Positions 17,201-26,500 of a DNA stretch of 64,000 nt are shown in pieces. Below the pieces are notes generated by a model that was given only the letters and a program-made list of their open reading frames with translations, made no database searches and had not been told where the DNA came from. A program made the translations under genes and the position numbers. Within the stretch, counting starts at the first letter, position 1. Each line of letters opens with the position of its first letter. This DNA comes from Bacillus badius NBRC 15713 (GTDB lineage: Bacteria; Bacillota; Bacilli; Bacillales; Domibacillaceae). The stretch covers positions 1-64,000 of the forward strand of contig NZ_BCVF01000017.1 in NCBI RefSeq assembly GCF_001591605.1, written 5' to 3'.

Positions 17201-17944
17201 GGAAACTTTAGCGGTGGTGGTGCAGCAATGGCCCAATCGGCCATCATGCAAGCCTTACAGATCACAGGCATGCCTATGTCCTGGTTAAACCCTTTAATGT
17301 GGGTAGCGCAGAAAGAATCTGGTTTTAACCCGAATGCAATTAACAACTGGGACATTAATGCTAAACGGGGAGATCCGTCTGTTGGTCTTTTTCAAATCAT
17401 TGGAGAGACCTTCAAAAGATGGGCCTTGCCTGGTTTTAATGACCGACGGAATCCGCTTCATTCAGCTATTGCTGCTATTCGTTATATTAATGGCCGATAT
17501 GGAGGCATCCAAAATCATCCGGGTGTAAAATCCCGAGCCCGCGGCGGTGGATATAAACCTTATGCAAAAGGTGGCATCATTACCCATGATCATATTGCTC
17601 GTGTTGGTGAAGGTGGTAAAAGAGAAGTGATCATTCCTCTTGAACAGCATCGCAATCGAGCGCTTGGGTTGTTAGAGTATGCACAAAAGGCACTGGGTGT
17701 ATCTTCTCAGCCAGCCCCGGTTGTTCTGCCAGAAGAACAAACACAAGCGGTTAGAAATGTTATGAGTCGTCCCGCGCAAATGATGAAACAAGGGGTTAGG
17801 GATGTGATTGTTCAAATTATAGGAGAGAGCCATTATCATAATGAAATGGACGCTGAAAAGGTTGGAAGGATCGCTGTTAAGGCGGTAGAAGAACACTTAG
17901 AAGAAGAATACTTTGCTGGAGGGGAGATGGCGGTATATGACTAA
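14276..17944 (+). CDS. xkdO: Tape measure protein with lytic transglycosylase domain, XkdO type
   Basis: A 1222-residue protein setting tail length. GTG start after AAAGGAGGG. The N-terminus (~170 residues) is basic with repeated VRAKDEAL/VGVKDQAM-like units; a hydrophobic stretch follows (LVTVTLAVVGAG). Residues about 695-910 hold five to six ~40-residue repeats (G-SAP-V-W-NEKIYKP-GSAA-GYAFS). Residues about 985-1085 are an SLT lytic transglycosylase domain with WVAQKESGFNP (catalytic Glu) and SVGLFQIIGETF. The enzyme would open the peptidoglycan during DNA entry. The C-terminus overlaps the XkdP start. Confidence 0.92.
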   Translation: MAKLTARFDLQDRISRKLRMIRGEINELERARSRMERPLLLQVKDQATVVLKRVQSFMLRRLVRTHTFVVGVKDQAMRPLRALSNYVERKMPRTHSVVVRAKDEALSMMKEIAGFGKSVLSKGYRVTVWAVDKTRGTLSSISRSVSSLTEKSYNMTVRTIDFSTRTIGTVKRALFSLPSLVTVTLAVVGAGQLKDVTLGAAMNFEEYEVAMDHWLKGNKKKSKALIDWMGRFADKTPFSSPDLFPALTRGIGVTEGNVKEAKKLLKIATDMAALTPGKTVGDAMEALSDAQMGEFARMTEFNVKMSKKAYEAMGGWPEFIKEVDKKFDDGAQKISQTARGKLSTLQGYIGASFRSMGQGALEALKPRLDAINLWIDNNQDKWQEWKKTLKSISGQSAEWLFGNLEKGFLHIKTNYLENKEFKKLDFEGKIKFITEDIGIWWSSKGKPALDSWWESQGKPWAEKAGIFLGEALFNGIVAGMKARSAFLKDAWKEAIADPSVQSLGGATIGTALTAAVGGALLYPITKGLAGIGKQIGGVIKVGKQTTGKVKGAAGKAKEFVDKKKQKPSTPSSYSEAMKQRKGASATGKSSKLFGGAGNALGALGTLMTFKTVDDIGTGLGDWLFGHKAGQEKFNGLLSNPFGKKDVYKEDRQGAISKFFTGTKASAATLDKPTKSAASTEKSNEGFAQGQAFGKNFMAGLNSAPINVTSWLNEKVYKPVGSAATNSKNLGYAFSAGFVQGLNSAPVSVYTWINEKIYKPFGSAATNSKHLGYAFSYGFVTGLGSAPVDVYSWINQNIYIPVGSAVKSAQHFGYAFSYGFVSGMKNSPLTVSSWVTTNIYQPLNQAALGAKLYGSALVYNFKNGIKAVPVGMSTWLNNHVGQPFLKYIPSGKGFGQGLAGYFIAGMKSKKADVSAEAKALAKAVESAFRKELGIHSPSRVMADLGYWSAMGVVKGFSSVDVSNIAKNKANELMGSFGNFSGGGAAMAQSAIMQALQITGMPMSWLNPLMWVAQKESGFNPNAINNWDINAKRGDPSVGLFQIIGETFKRWALPGFNDRRNPLHSAIAAIRYINGRYGGIQNHPGVKSRARGGGYKPYAKGGIITHDHIARVGEGGKREVIIPLEQHRNRALGLLEYAQKALGVSSQPAPVVLPEEQTQAVRNVMSRPAQMMKQGVRDVIVQIIGESHYHNEMDAEKVGRIAVKAVEEHLEEEYFAGGEMAVYD
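16363..16980 (+). repeat. ~40-residue tandem repeats coded inside the tape measure gene
   Basis: Five to six in-frame units of about 120 bp. Each encodes a version of NSAPV-V-WINEKIYKP-GSAATNSK-LGYAFSYGFV-G. The units have diverged at DNA level, so they are old. They may form a regular rod and affect tail length. Confidence 0.75.
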
Positions 17945-18713
17945 AAGTGTATATGAAATTTGGCTGTCTTGGCAGAACGGAAAAGAAAAGTTCCAGCTGC
18001 CTGTCCTCCCTTCTTCAATTGAGATCAACAGCCCTTCAAAAAATGAAAGCATAGACCTTGCCGGTTTCGGCGAGATAACAATATTACAAGATCCAGCGGC
18101 GAAAACATTTCAGTTTTCGTCTTTTTTTCCGGCGAAATGGAGCCCGCTTTGCGAAGTGCGGCCAACGAAGTTATCGATGCCTTGGAATTATATCAAACGC
18201 TTGGAGGCTTGGAGAGAAAGCAAACTCCCTATTCGTTTTATTGTAACAGGCACTCCTATTAATTTTGCGGTGTCTATTGATGACCTTTCTTATAAAGAAG
18301 GAGAGAAGGATATCGGTGATCTTGATTACACCATTGCGCTGAAAGAGTATACCTTTGTCACTTCTCGAAAGATCAATACCAAAAATAAAACGAATGCGAA
18401 CGGTGGCAACAAGAAGAGGCCGGATACGAAACCGATTCCCAAAAGTTATAAGGTGAGGAAGGGAGATACTCTCACTGGGATTGCTAAAACAATTTATAAA
18501 AATAGTGCAGAGTGGAAAACCATTTGGGAAGCGAATAAACAAATGCTGATTAAGCGGGATAAACGAAATGTCAAGCATCCAGGGCGTTATATTTACCCGG
18601 GACAAGTGTTGACTATTCCTCAAAAACCTCAAAAAACAACAGGTACAGGAGTGACAGCCGTAAACCTCAGGAAAGTCCAAACGGGCACTGTATCTGTCGC
18701 TCCTCGTAAGTGA
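17937..18713 (+). CDS. xkdP: LysM tail-hub protein, XkdP/YqbP type
   Basis: A 258-residue protein. I chose ATG 17937 (GGAGGGGAG upstream), which overlaps the tape measure end; an upstream frame extension lacks a better site. Residues 1-150 match the XkdP N-terminal domain (SVYEIWLSWQNG, PVLPSSIEINSPSKNES, RPTKLSMPWNYIKRLEAW). Residues about 170-230 are a LysM module (YKVRKGDTLTGIAKTIY to YIYPGQVLTIP) that would bind peptidoglycan. It is a baseplate hub component. Confidence 0.92.
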   Translation: MTKSVYEIWLSWQNGKEKFQLPVLPSSIEINSPSKNESIDLAGFGEITILQDPAAKTFQFSSFFPAKWSPLCEVRPTKLSMPWNYIKRLEAWRESKLPIRFIVTGTPINFAVSIDDLSYKEGEKDIGDLDYTIALKEYTFVTSRKINTKNKTNANGGNKKRPDTKPIPKSYKVRKGDTLTGIAKTIYKNSAEWKTIWEANKQMLIKRDKRNVKHPGRYIYPGQVLTIPQKPQKTTGTGVTAVNLRKVQTGTVSVAPRK

Positions 18714-18722
18714 GGGAGACAC

Positions 18723-20150
18723 ATGATTGAATTATTTTTAGTGAAGCCTGACTATATGATGGCCATCCCTGTTTCAACAGTCACATGGTCCGGCCAGAGA
18801 TACCAAGCAGCACGCAAAATCGAAGCAAATATCTTGTACAGCGATACAGGCTTGCATTTTTACCAGCAGGTGATTGAGGGAGATACGCTTCTTTTTAAGT
18901 GGAAAGGGAATGAATTGTTTCGTGGTACTGTGTTTAACCGATCCCGTAATAAGAACGGTCAGCTTACCTTAACAGCGTATGACATGCTTCAGTATTTCTT
19001 AATTAATAAGGACATCTATAACTTTTCAGGAAAGCGCCTGGATGAAATCCTTGTAAAGATATGCAAAGACTTCGAAGTCCCACATAGTTCTTTTGTCAAC
19101 ACAAAGGAGAAGGTGGGGAAAGTGATTGATCAAGAGACGCCGCTCTATGACATTGCACTTAGAGCCATGATTGATACTCACAAAATTTCAAAACGTAAAT
19201 TTCATATTTACTCTCGTCTGGGGAAAGTTCATCTAACAGAGTTGAAAAAGCAGGACATCCAGTGGGTACTTGAAGTTGGCAATAATGTTATTGACTACAC
19301 CTATGATACTTCTATCGAGGAAACAGCCACTCGTGTCAAACTGGCGTCTGGTGAAGGAGATAAAACAGTCACGGCCATCGTTACTGACAGTGAAGGCAAA
19401 AAGCAGTTCGGGGTCATCCAACACTTTGAAAAAGTTTCCGAAAGCTTAAACAAGGCTGCTTTAACCAAAAAAGGAAAAGAGATTCTTAATAAGAAAAAGG
19501 GAGTCAAAAAGAAGCTGGATGTGGAGGCGTTAGGAATTGAGTCTGCGACAAGCGGGAACGCCATCTACGCCATTATTGATGATATTCGTTTAAAGAGAAC
19601 GATGTATATTGACACAGACATTCATACGTTTGTTGGGAGTAAGCATACGATGAATCTTCATTTGATTGAAACCAATGATTTTCCTGAAATGGAAGAATTA
19701 ACTTCTTCAGCTCCTTCAGGTTCAATTACAGGCACAGGCACAGTAGGAGGATCTCCAAAAGCTCAAGAGGTTGTTACCCTTGCTAAAAGCTATATCGGTC
19801 GCCTCAAATATGTTTATGGAGGAAAGAATATTGCCCGAGGAAGCGGTGACTGTTCTGGGTTTACGAAGTTTATTTATAAAAAGGTTGGAATAGACATTGG
19901 TGACGGTACGGCTACACAAATTAAAAAAGGCAGAAAAATAGAGCCATCTGCAGCACAGCCTGGTGATCTAGTATTCTTTAAAGGAACCATCAAGGAACGT
20001 GGAGCCAACGCTGTTAGTCATGTTGGTATTGTAACGAAGCCGGGATATTGTGTGAGTCTAGGAAACAGCGGATGTAAAGAGCATGGATATTTACGAAGCA
20101 ATCATTCCTATTGGGGACCTAAGTTTATGCAAATTAATCGGGTGCTTTAA
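18723..20150 (+). CDS. xkdQ: XkdQ-type tail hub protein fused to NlpC/P60 peptidase
   Basis: A 475-residue protein. Residues 1-330 match XkdQ/YqbQ hub proteins (TWSGQRYQAARKIEANI, YDMLQYFLINKDIYNFSGK). After a Ser/Gly/Thr linker near residue 335, residues 345-475 are an NlpC/P60 domain with GDCSGFTKFIY (catalytic Cys about 377), AQPGDLVFFKG and SHVGIVTKPG (catalytic His about 432). The enzyme cuts peptidoglycan stem peptides. PBSX XkdQ is shorter and lacks this enzyme, so the gene is a fusion. Confidence 0.92.
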   Translation: MIELFLVKPDYMMAIPVSTVTWSGQRYQAARKIEANILYSDTGLHFYQQVIEGDTLLFKWKGNELFRGTVFNRSRNKNGQLTLTAYDMLQYFLINKDIYNFSGKRLDEILVKICKDFEVPHSSFVNTKEKVGKVIDQETPLYDIALRAMIDTHKISKRKFHIYSRLGKVHLTELKKQDIQWVLEVGNNVIDYTYDTSIEETATRVKLASGEGDKTVTAIVTDSEGKKQFGVIQHFEKVSESLNKAALTKKGKEILNKKKGVKKKLDVEALGIESATSGNAIYAIIDDIRLKRTMYIDTDIHTFVGSKHTMNLHLIETNDFPEMEELTSSAPSGSITGTGTVGGSPKAQEVVTLAKSYIGRLKYVYGGKNIARGSGDCSGFTKFIYKKVGIDIGDGTATQIKKGRKIEPSAAQPGDLVFFKGTIKERGANAVSHVGIVTKPGYCVSLGNSGCKEHGYLRSNHSYWGPKFMQINRVL

Positions 20151-20170
20151 AGGAGGGAGCAAGCAAGAAA

Positions 20171-20485
20171 ATGGCGTTAGGGAACACTATTAAGAAGATA
20201 GCTAATGATGCTAATAAAGCAGAGAGCCCTGTCAGGATTTTAGATGCGGATGTTATTTCCGATTCTCCTTTAAGTATCCGGCTAATGAAAAATAATAAGC
20301 TGGTTTTTTCCGAAGAGTTTTTTATCATTCCAGAATCTCTTACTGACCACACTGTACAAGTACAAACGCCCCGAGGAACAGAAACCCATACAATATTAAA
20401 TGCTTTAAAAGCGGGTGACGAGCTCACTGTTGCTTCAATTCAAGGGGGTGGGTCTTATTATATTTTGGGCCGTAAAGGAAAATAA
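20171..20485 (+). CDS. xkdR: XkdR-type baseplate protein (DUF2577)
   Basis: A 104-residue protein with AAAGGAGGG upstream of the ATG. It has the conserved VISDSPLSIRL and DELTVASIQGGGSYYILGRKG segments of the DUF2577 family, which sits between the hub and XkdS in PBSX-like baseplates. Confidence 0.9.
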   Translation: MALGNTIKKIANDANKAESPVRILDADVISDSPLSIRLMKNNKLVFSEEFFIIPESLTDHTVQVQTPRGTETHTILNALKAGDELTVASIQGGGSYYILGRKGK

Positions 20486-20499
20486 AGGTGTGGTGACGT

Positions 20500-20922
20500 A
20501 TGGCATTATCTCCTGAAATAAATATTGAACAGACAGAAGAAATTAGTATTAATGAGCTTCTGGAATTAAAGACTTATCGTTTTGATTTTGAAACCAAACG
20601 GTTGACGAGTGAACTAATAAGCGGGCTCGAAGCAATTAAGCAATTTATTCTGTTTGCGCTGTATATTCCGCGCTATGCTCATCCCATTTATTCAGCAGAT
20701 ACAGGGAATGAGCTGGGAGATATGTTAGCCGATAATGAGACAACAGTTGCTTTCAAAATTATGGAGATTGAGCGCCTTGTTACAGAGGCGCTTATTTATG
20801 ACCCTCGAATTGAACAAGTCTATGATTTTGTTATTGAACATATTGACGACGCTTTTCACGTGAATTTTAAAGTAGATACAGCCCTTGGAGAAATAGAGAT
20901 AAAGGAGGTGTTATCCGCCTGA
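20500..20922 (+). CDS. xkdS: XkdS-type baseplate protein (DUF2634)
   Basis: A 140-residue protein. KTYRFDFETKRL, the ISGLEAIKQFILFALYIPRY helix and YGNELGDML-like SADTGNELGDM match the DUF2634/gpW-gp25-related baseplate wedge family. Its last codon overlaps the next start. Confidence 0.9.
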   Translation: MALSPEINIEQTEEISINELLELKTYRFDFETKRLTSELISGLEAIKQFILFALYIPRYAHPIYSADTGNELGDMLADNETTVAFKIMEIERLVTEALIYDPRIEQVYDFVIEHIDDAFHVNFKVDTALGEIEIKEVLSA

Positions 20923-21971
20923 TGTTTGAACAATACACTTCTGAGTACCTTTTGCAAGAAATGATCAATGACACAAAGCCGGAATTTGATGTAAGTGAGA
21001 CATCTCCCCTTTATGCGTCTTATGCTGCTAGTGCCAATCAAGTAGCGAAGGCTTATCGGTATTTGGAAAGAGTGCTAGAGTTGGTTTTTGCCTCAACGAG
21101 CGAAGGTGACTATCTAGAAAAAAGAACTTCTGAAATGGATGTTTTCTATAGAGATGCAGTGGCAGCTATTCGCAGAGGAGAGTTCAATATTTCGGTTCCC
21201 GTGGGGAGCCGCTTTTTTGTGGAAGATGTTTATTTTATAGTGTCGGAGAATGAAAACGGCATCCAATTGTTATGCGAGCAAGAAGGAGAAATAGGAAATA
21301 CGTTTCCTGTTGGAACAGAATTACTTCCTGTTGAAACAATTGAGGGGCTAGAAACTGCTTTGCTTGGAGAAATCATTATTCCAGGGAGAGAGAAAGAGGA
21401 AGAGGCATCCTTGTTTGTCCGGTATCAAGATAAGGTGGCTGAGCCGGCGACAAGCGGAAATATCGGCCATTACAAAGAATGGGTCCGAGAGTTTGAGGGA
21501 GTAGGCGCTGTCAGAGTCTTTCCGAATTGGGATGGTCCAGACACAGTTAAAGTAGTTATTGTTGATTCCAACTTTATGCCAGCTGCTCCAGAATTGGTTC
21601 AAAGTATTCAAATGGCATTAGATCCTGATCCTGGCCAGGGAGAGGGATTGGCTCCTATTGGCGCTTTTGTAACTGTGGAAAGTGCTCCGGCATACACCGT
21701 AAACGTTTCAGCAACAGTAGAAATTAACTCTTCTACAACAATAGAAGAGGTGAAAGTGAAATTTGAACGCTTGCTAGCAGAGCACTTGAAAACTATTTCT
21801 TTCAAAGAGGATGTTGATCCAATTGTGCGTGAGCGGGTAGTTGGTTCACTGTTGTTTGGAATCCCTGGGGTTATTGATTATTCCAATCTATTAATTAACG
21901 GCCAAGAGGCTAATATTATTCTGTCTGCAAGTGAAGTGCCGGTTGTGGGGCAGGTGACACTAAGTGTCTAG
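20922..21971 (+). CDS. xkdT: Baseplate J-like protein, XkdT type
   Basis: A 349-residue baseplate wedge protein. N-terminal TEYLLQEMIND-type helix, the YLEKRTSEMDVFYRDA helix, the GREKEEEASLFVRYQDKVAEPA motif and GAVRVFPNWDGPDTVKVVIV are hallmarks of the P2 gpJ/XkdT family. It overlaps XkdS upstream and XkdU downstream. Confidence 0.93.
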   Translation: MFEQYTSEYLLQEMINDTKPEFDVSETSPLYASYAASANQVAKAYRYLERVLELVFASTSEGDYLEKRTSEMDVFYRDAVAAIRRGEFNISVPVGSRFFVEDVYFIVSENENGIQLLCEQEGEIGNTFPVGTELLPVETIEGLETALLGEIIIPGREKEEEASLFVRYQDKVAEPATSGNIGHYKEWVREFEGVGAVRVFPNWDGPDTVKVVIVDSNFMPAAPELVQSIQMALDPDPGQGEGLAPIGAFVTVESAPAYTVNVSATVEINSSTTIEEVKVKFERLLAEHLKTISFKEDVDPIVRERVVGSLLFGIPGVIDYSNLLINGQEANIILSASEVPVVGQVTLSV

Positions 21972-22728
21972 CCAAGAGGAAATGCTTACAGATTTACCGG
22001 CTATTCTTCGTGAATCTCCAGAATATCAGGAAATGGCCAGAGTGCAGGGGAAAATCTTTGATCGCTTGGAAGGTCACATCGATGAAGTGCTCGATAACAC
22101 ATTTATTGATGATGCTACATGGGGCCTTACGATTATGGAGAAGGAGTTTAAGATTCCCACAGAAATCAATAAGCCGCTTGATCAGCGTCGCTCTGCATTA
22201 AAAGCAAAAAAGCGCGGTATAGGCAGAGTGAGTGCTGGTTTGATAAAAAGTGTAGCTGAGTCTTTTCAAAATGGATCAGCTGAAGTAAAGGCTATAAAAG
22301 GAAAATCGAGAATACTTATTAAATTTAATGATGCTCAAGGTTTTCCGCCCAATTTGACAGACGTACAGAGGTCTATTCGAGAAATATTGCCTGCACACCT
22401 AGCGTATGTGCTAGGCTTGTTAATTCACCTTCCTATGGGTCCAGTGATGACTACAGGACAAAAGTTAAAACTAGGGGATTCTGTCACTTACGACCAAGAG
22501 CAAACCAACAGTATAAGAATGAAGGTGTGTGCTTCCTATCTTGTGCCTAGCAAATATTCAGTTGACCCCGTTGACGGGTTATTTTTGGATGGCTCTTTTC
22601 ATTTGAACGGCCAAAACGTTCTCGATGGGTTAGCACCTGGCGGAAAACATTACTATCTTAATCAGTCTGAGAGCTTAACAATCAAGACATATAAAGACGG
22701 TAATTTAATTGAAACAGTCACAGTATAA
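21964..22728 (+). CDS. xkdU: XkdU/YmfQ-like baseplate protein (DUF2313) with extra C-terminal domain
   Basis: A 254-residue protein starting at GTG 21964 inside the XkdT end. Residues 1-155 match DUF2313 wedge proteins (LPAILRESPEYQEM, GLTIMEKEFKIPTE, DQRRSALKAKKRG). Residues about 165-254 add a beta-rich part with YSVDPVDGLFLDGSFHLNG, often present where the protein docks a tail fibre. It connects wedge and fibre. Confidence 0.88.
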   Translation: MSSQEEMLTDLPAILRESPEYQEMARVQGKIFDRLEGHIDEVLDNTFIDDATWGLTIMEKEFKIPTEINKPLDQRRSALKAKKRGIGRVSAGLIKSVAESFQNGSAEVKAIKGKSRILIKFNDAQGFPPNLTDVQRSIREILPAHLAYVLGLLIHLPMGPVMTTGQKLKLGDSVTYDQEQTNSIRMKVCASYLVPSKYSVDPVDGLFLDGSFHLNGQNVLDGLAPGGKHYYLNQSESLTIKTYKDGNLIETVTV

Positions 22729-22742
22729 AGGAGGCTTTTCTT

Positions 22743-23132
22743 ATGGCAAGCATAAAAACGAATAAAGGCCGCGAGAAGCTGGCTAAAGCACATAATGGGA
22801 CGGCCTCACTTCCCGCTGTAGTAGGTATGGTATTTGGTACAGGGGGAGTAGACAGCAACGGGAAGCCACGCGACCTAAAAGGGTCAGAAACAGCTCTTTT
22901 CTCAAAAGCAATTGAAAAGACCGGCGCACAGGTGACAAAAACATTTCCTACACCGTACACCGCTCGCTATACTTGCACGCTGGACGCTGACATTGACCAG
23001 TTAATCGGCAAGAATATCAATGAAGCCGGCTTGGTGGATGCGGAAGGTGATTTGATTGCGATGAAAACTTTTACGAATAAAGGGATGGAAACACGCATGA
23101 CCATTGAGTTTGATTATGATGCAGAGTTTTAA
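22743..23132 (+). CDS. Tail fibre-associated protein (tail-collar fibre N-terminal type)
   Basis: A 129-residue protein with GGAGG before the ATG. ASIKTNKGREKLAKAHNG and VGMVFGTGGVDSNGKPRDLKGSETALF resemble the N-terminal domain of phage tail-collar fibre proteins that attaches fibres to the baseplate. No receptor-binding part follows in the same frame; the long fibre gene two genes on may supply it. Confidence 0.75.
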   Translation: MASIKTNKGREKLAKAHNGTASLPAVVGMVFGTGGVDSNGKPRDLKGSETALFSKAIEKTGAQVTKTFPTPYTARYTCTLDADIDQLIGKNINEAGLVDAEGDLIAMKTFTNKGMETRMTIEFDYDAEF

Positions 23133-23143
23133 GGAGGGGATAA

Positions 23144-23497
23144 GTGATGTATATTGATCTGACAAAGTTACAGCCTCTAACCGGTAGCAGACAGGAGGCA
23201 ATTAGAAAGACAATTGATGGATTCACCACATCCACCCCGAACCATGCGGATTACTTTAATCATACGCTCCAGCAACTCATTGATAATGATGCCACGCTTG
23301 AAGGAGATACATTACAGGCGATTAAAGACACACGCAGGAACATCATTGATCTGGCGCTGGAAGTCGAACTGCTCAAAGGCGCTACGCTTAACGGCATGAC
23401 GTCAAACTTATTCATAGAAAACTTTTCGGGGATCGATGACTTACAGCTCACAGCTGGAGTTCATGATACGCAGAACACAATGCTGGTTATTCGGTAA
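23144..23497 (+). CDS. Hypothetical tail-associated protein
   Basis: A 117-residue protein after GGAGGGGATAAGTG. It contains a helical middle (LQQLIDNDATLEGDTLQAIKDTR) and a beta-prone C-terminus. Located between two fibre-related genes, it is probably a fibre linker or chaperone. No family recognised. Confidence 0.7.
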   Translation: MMYIDLTKLQPLTGSRQEAIRKTIDGFTTSTPNHADYFNHTLQQLIDNDATLEGDTLQAIKDTRRNIIDLALEVELLKGATLNGMTSNLFIENFSGIDDLQLTAGVHDTQNTMLVIR

Positions 23498-23512
23498 AGA
23501 AGGGGTGAGAAA

Positions 23513-26500
23513 ATGCCAGCAATTACGTTAGATAGTTATAATACAGCTATTCAAGATACTTATGTCCTTCCAAGCCAGCCAACAGCTCCTAAGGGAAATG
23601 AAATAGTTGTAGAAGCTACTACTTCGGAAGACGAAATATATATAAAATTTGACTTTGGTTTAATCCCGAACGATGTTGTAATAACTTCAGCCACCTTAAA
23701 CTTGACGTCATATAATAATTATGGCGATGTAGACGTTAATTTACATGACGTTTTAAGCCCGTGGGAAGAGGCTACTGTCACATGGAATACAAAACCTGTA
23801 AAGGAATTTGTATCAACACACTCACTTAAATCGTTATTAGACGGTACAAAGGTAAGCATACCAGTAACATCATTAGTTCAACGAATGGTTAAAGCAGGAG
23901 AAGCTAAACACGGTTTTTGTTTAACGGGAACGGGAAATAAAAGAATCGGGTTTTACAGTAGTGAAACACCTACAGCTGATAAACGTCCTAAATTAGAAGT
24001 TACTTATTCGATACCCGAAACAGGGAAGAAGCAGGTCGAGCAAGTAGTCTCCGCAATATACGCAACAGCCGCTGTTGACCCTCACGTTGTTAACATTCCA
24101 GCAGGCATACAGGCAGGTGATACGCTGGTCGCGTCCTTTTCGGCAGTTCCCGGTGCAACTATAATCACGCCGGAAGGGTGGCAGTTACTGCATGAAGAGG
24201 TACTGGCAGGGAACACAAAGCTGCTAACATATACAAAAATAGCTGATGGGACAGAGCGATCAGTTTCATTCAAACGAACACCGTCCGGGACTTTCGATGC
24301 GTCCGCTATTATTAATGCTTACAGAAATGTCAAAAGAATAACTAAAATTGGTACAAAGCAGATAGCCAACGCTTCGGGGCGTTGGGAGATGGCTCTATCT
24401 AATATCCCTGCAAATTCGCTCGTCGCAATTTCTGCTTCTACAGGAAACATTTATAATATGAGGCAATGGGCACCAGGGTTCAGCGGGCAAAAAACGTCGA
24501 ACACTAATCAATCAACAAACATCATATCTACTTACAATCATGAAAAAACGGCGTACTCTACAGCAGAGGCGTATATAGATTTTTCGTATAGTTGCTACGG
24601 TGTTATGCAAGCTATCGCAATAGAACCGGTAGCTAATACTGCACCAAACACACCGCCAACGAACAACCCGAAAGGCACGGCGGGTATTCCAGCTATTTTG
24701 TCTGTATCAACGCCGAAACTTGACTGGAGTTTTTCTGACAGCGATGTGGGCGACACGCAGTCTAAGTATCAAGTGCGCATTAAAAAAGCGTCTGACAATT
24801 CGATTGTCCATGACACAGGCGTTGTGACAAGCGCCGTAACGGATTACGACGTACCGGCTGGAGTCGTTCAGAAAAACACACTGTATTTTTGGGAAGTGCA
24901 AGTTTATGACAAAGAAGGAGTTCCCAGCAGCTGGAGCAGTCCAGAATACTTTAAATTGACAGACCAGGCAGCGCCAGGCGATGCATTCACTTTCAACTAC
25001 ACAGGCGCGCCGCAGCAGTTCACGGTTCCCGGAAACGCTACTAAAATTAAAGTCGAATTATGGGGAGCGCAGGGCGGCGATGCCCCCGCTGGTACCTATA
25101 TGGGAGCAAAAGCCTCCGGGGATTTAGTAGTTACGCCTGGCGAAGTTTTGAGGGTGTACGTAGGCGGCAAACCGACGGCTAATTATATCGGCGGCTGGAA
25201 TGGTGGAGGAAAAGGTGCGGTCGATAAGCCTTATGGCGGTGGCGGCGCTACTGATATAAGGCGCGGCGGTTCGGCGCTAGAAAACAGGTTGGCTGTAGCT
25301 GGCGGCGGCGCGGGTGCTAGTCCCTACAACAGATCAGACATGTTTGGTCACGGTGGCGCGCCTAACGGTGTAGAGGGCGCTGGTTATAATAACGGGTCTA
25401 TCTCGTTTGCGGGAGGAAAAGGTGCCACATTAACAGCCGGCGGCGCAGGCGGCTTGGTTTCTGGATCATCGTCAGATGTGCCGTCAATCGCGAACCACGG
25501 AAAAGAAGGTACGCTTGGACAAGGCGGAGATTCTGGCGCCCCTACGTCTGGCGGTTATTACGGAACGGGAGGTGGTGGTGGCTACTACGGCGGAGGCGGT
25601 GGTGCAGATAGTAACAACTATGGTGGCGCAGGCGGCGGTGGTGGTTCATCTTATGTAGGCGGGTTGTTGAACGGTACAATGACATCAAAAGCCCGAAACG
25701 GCAACGGTTTAGCTGTCATTACAGTACTGGAAACATCTAGCCCGCCAACCGTAACGAGCAGAGCGCCGGGCAGCACCGACCAAACAAACCCAGCTGGAAG
25801 CAGCGCAGCTCCCCTGTTCTCATGGGATTATTCTGGAGCCTTTACGCAAGCGAAATATCAAATCAAGATTTTTAATGCGCAGGGAACGCTTGCTCATGAC
25901 ACAGGGCTGATAGAATCGTCCGCGAAGCAGCACCAAATGGCGGAAGGCGTTCTTACAGCTGGAGAGGTCTATGGCTGGGAGTTGACGGTCACAGATAGCA
26001 AAAACGTATCTTATCCTACAGGACGGCTGTACATCATCACGAATCGACCGCCTGGCGGATTGACACCAATCAGCCCGGAAGACCGCAGACGGACAACCCT
26101 GTTGCCGGTATTCGAAGCGACCATCGGTGACGACGTAGAAAACGACCCGCAGCATTTTATTATCCAGCTTGCAGAAAACAGCGACTTTACAGCAGGGCTG
26201 ATCGAGCGCAAGACGTCTACGGACGTCACGGGCTGGGAAGTCAAGGAGTCTAACGGGGGATATGTGACATTTCCAGCAGAAGGTGCCGATGCCTCTTTTG
26301 AATTTGGAAGTGTGAAATATTCTCTACAAACACCGCTGACTGAAGGGAAAACCTATTACTGGCGTATAGCGGGGATGGATGCAGTAACAGGTGCTCGTGG
26401 CAATTGGTCGGAAGTTCGTCGTATCCGTGCTGGAGACAAGATTGATTTTAGTCTTAGGTATCCGGTAAAAACATCCGCAGCCATTCAGCGGTTATTGATT

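Noticed and set aside
25040-25680. GGTGGC-type repeats, considered as a CRISPR or minisatellite
   Set aside because: They are the codons of the Gly-rich fibre domain, irregular in spacing and without spacers.
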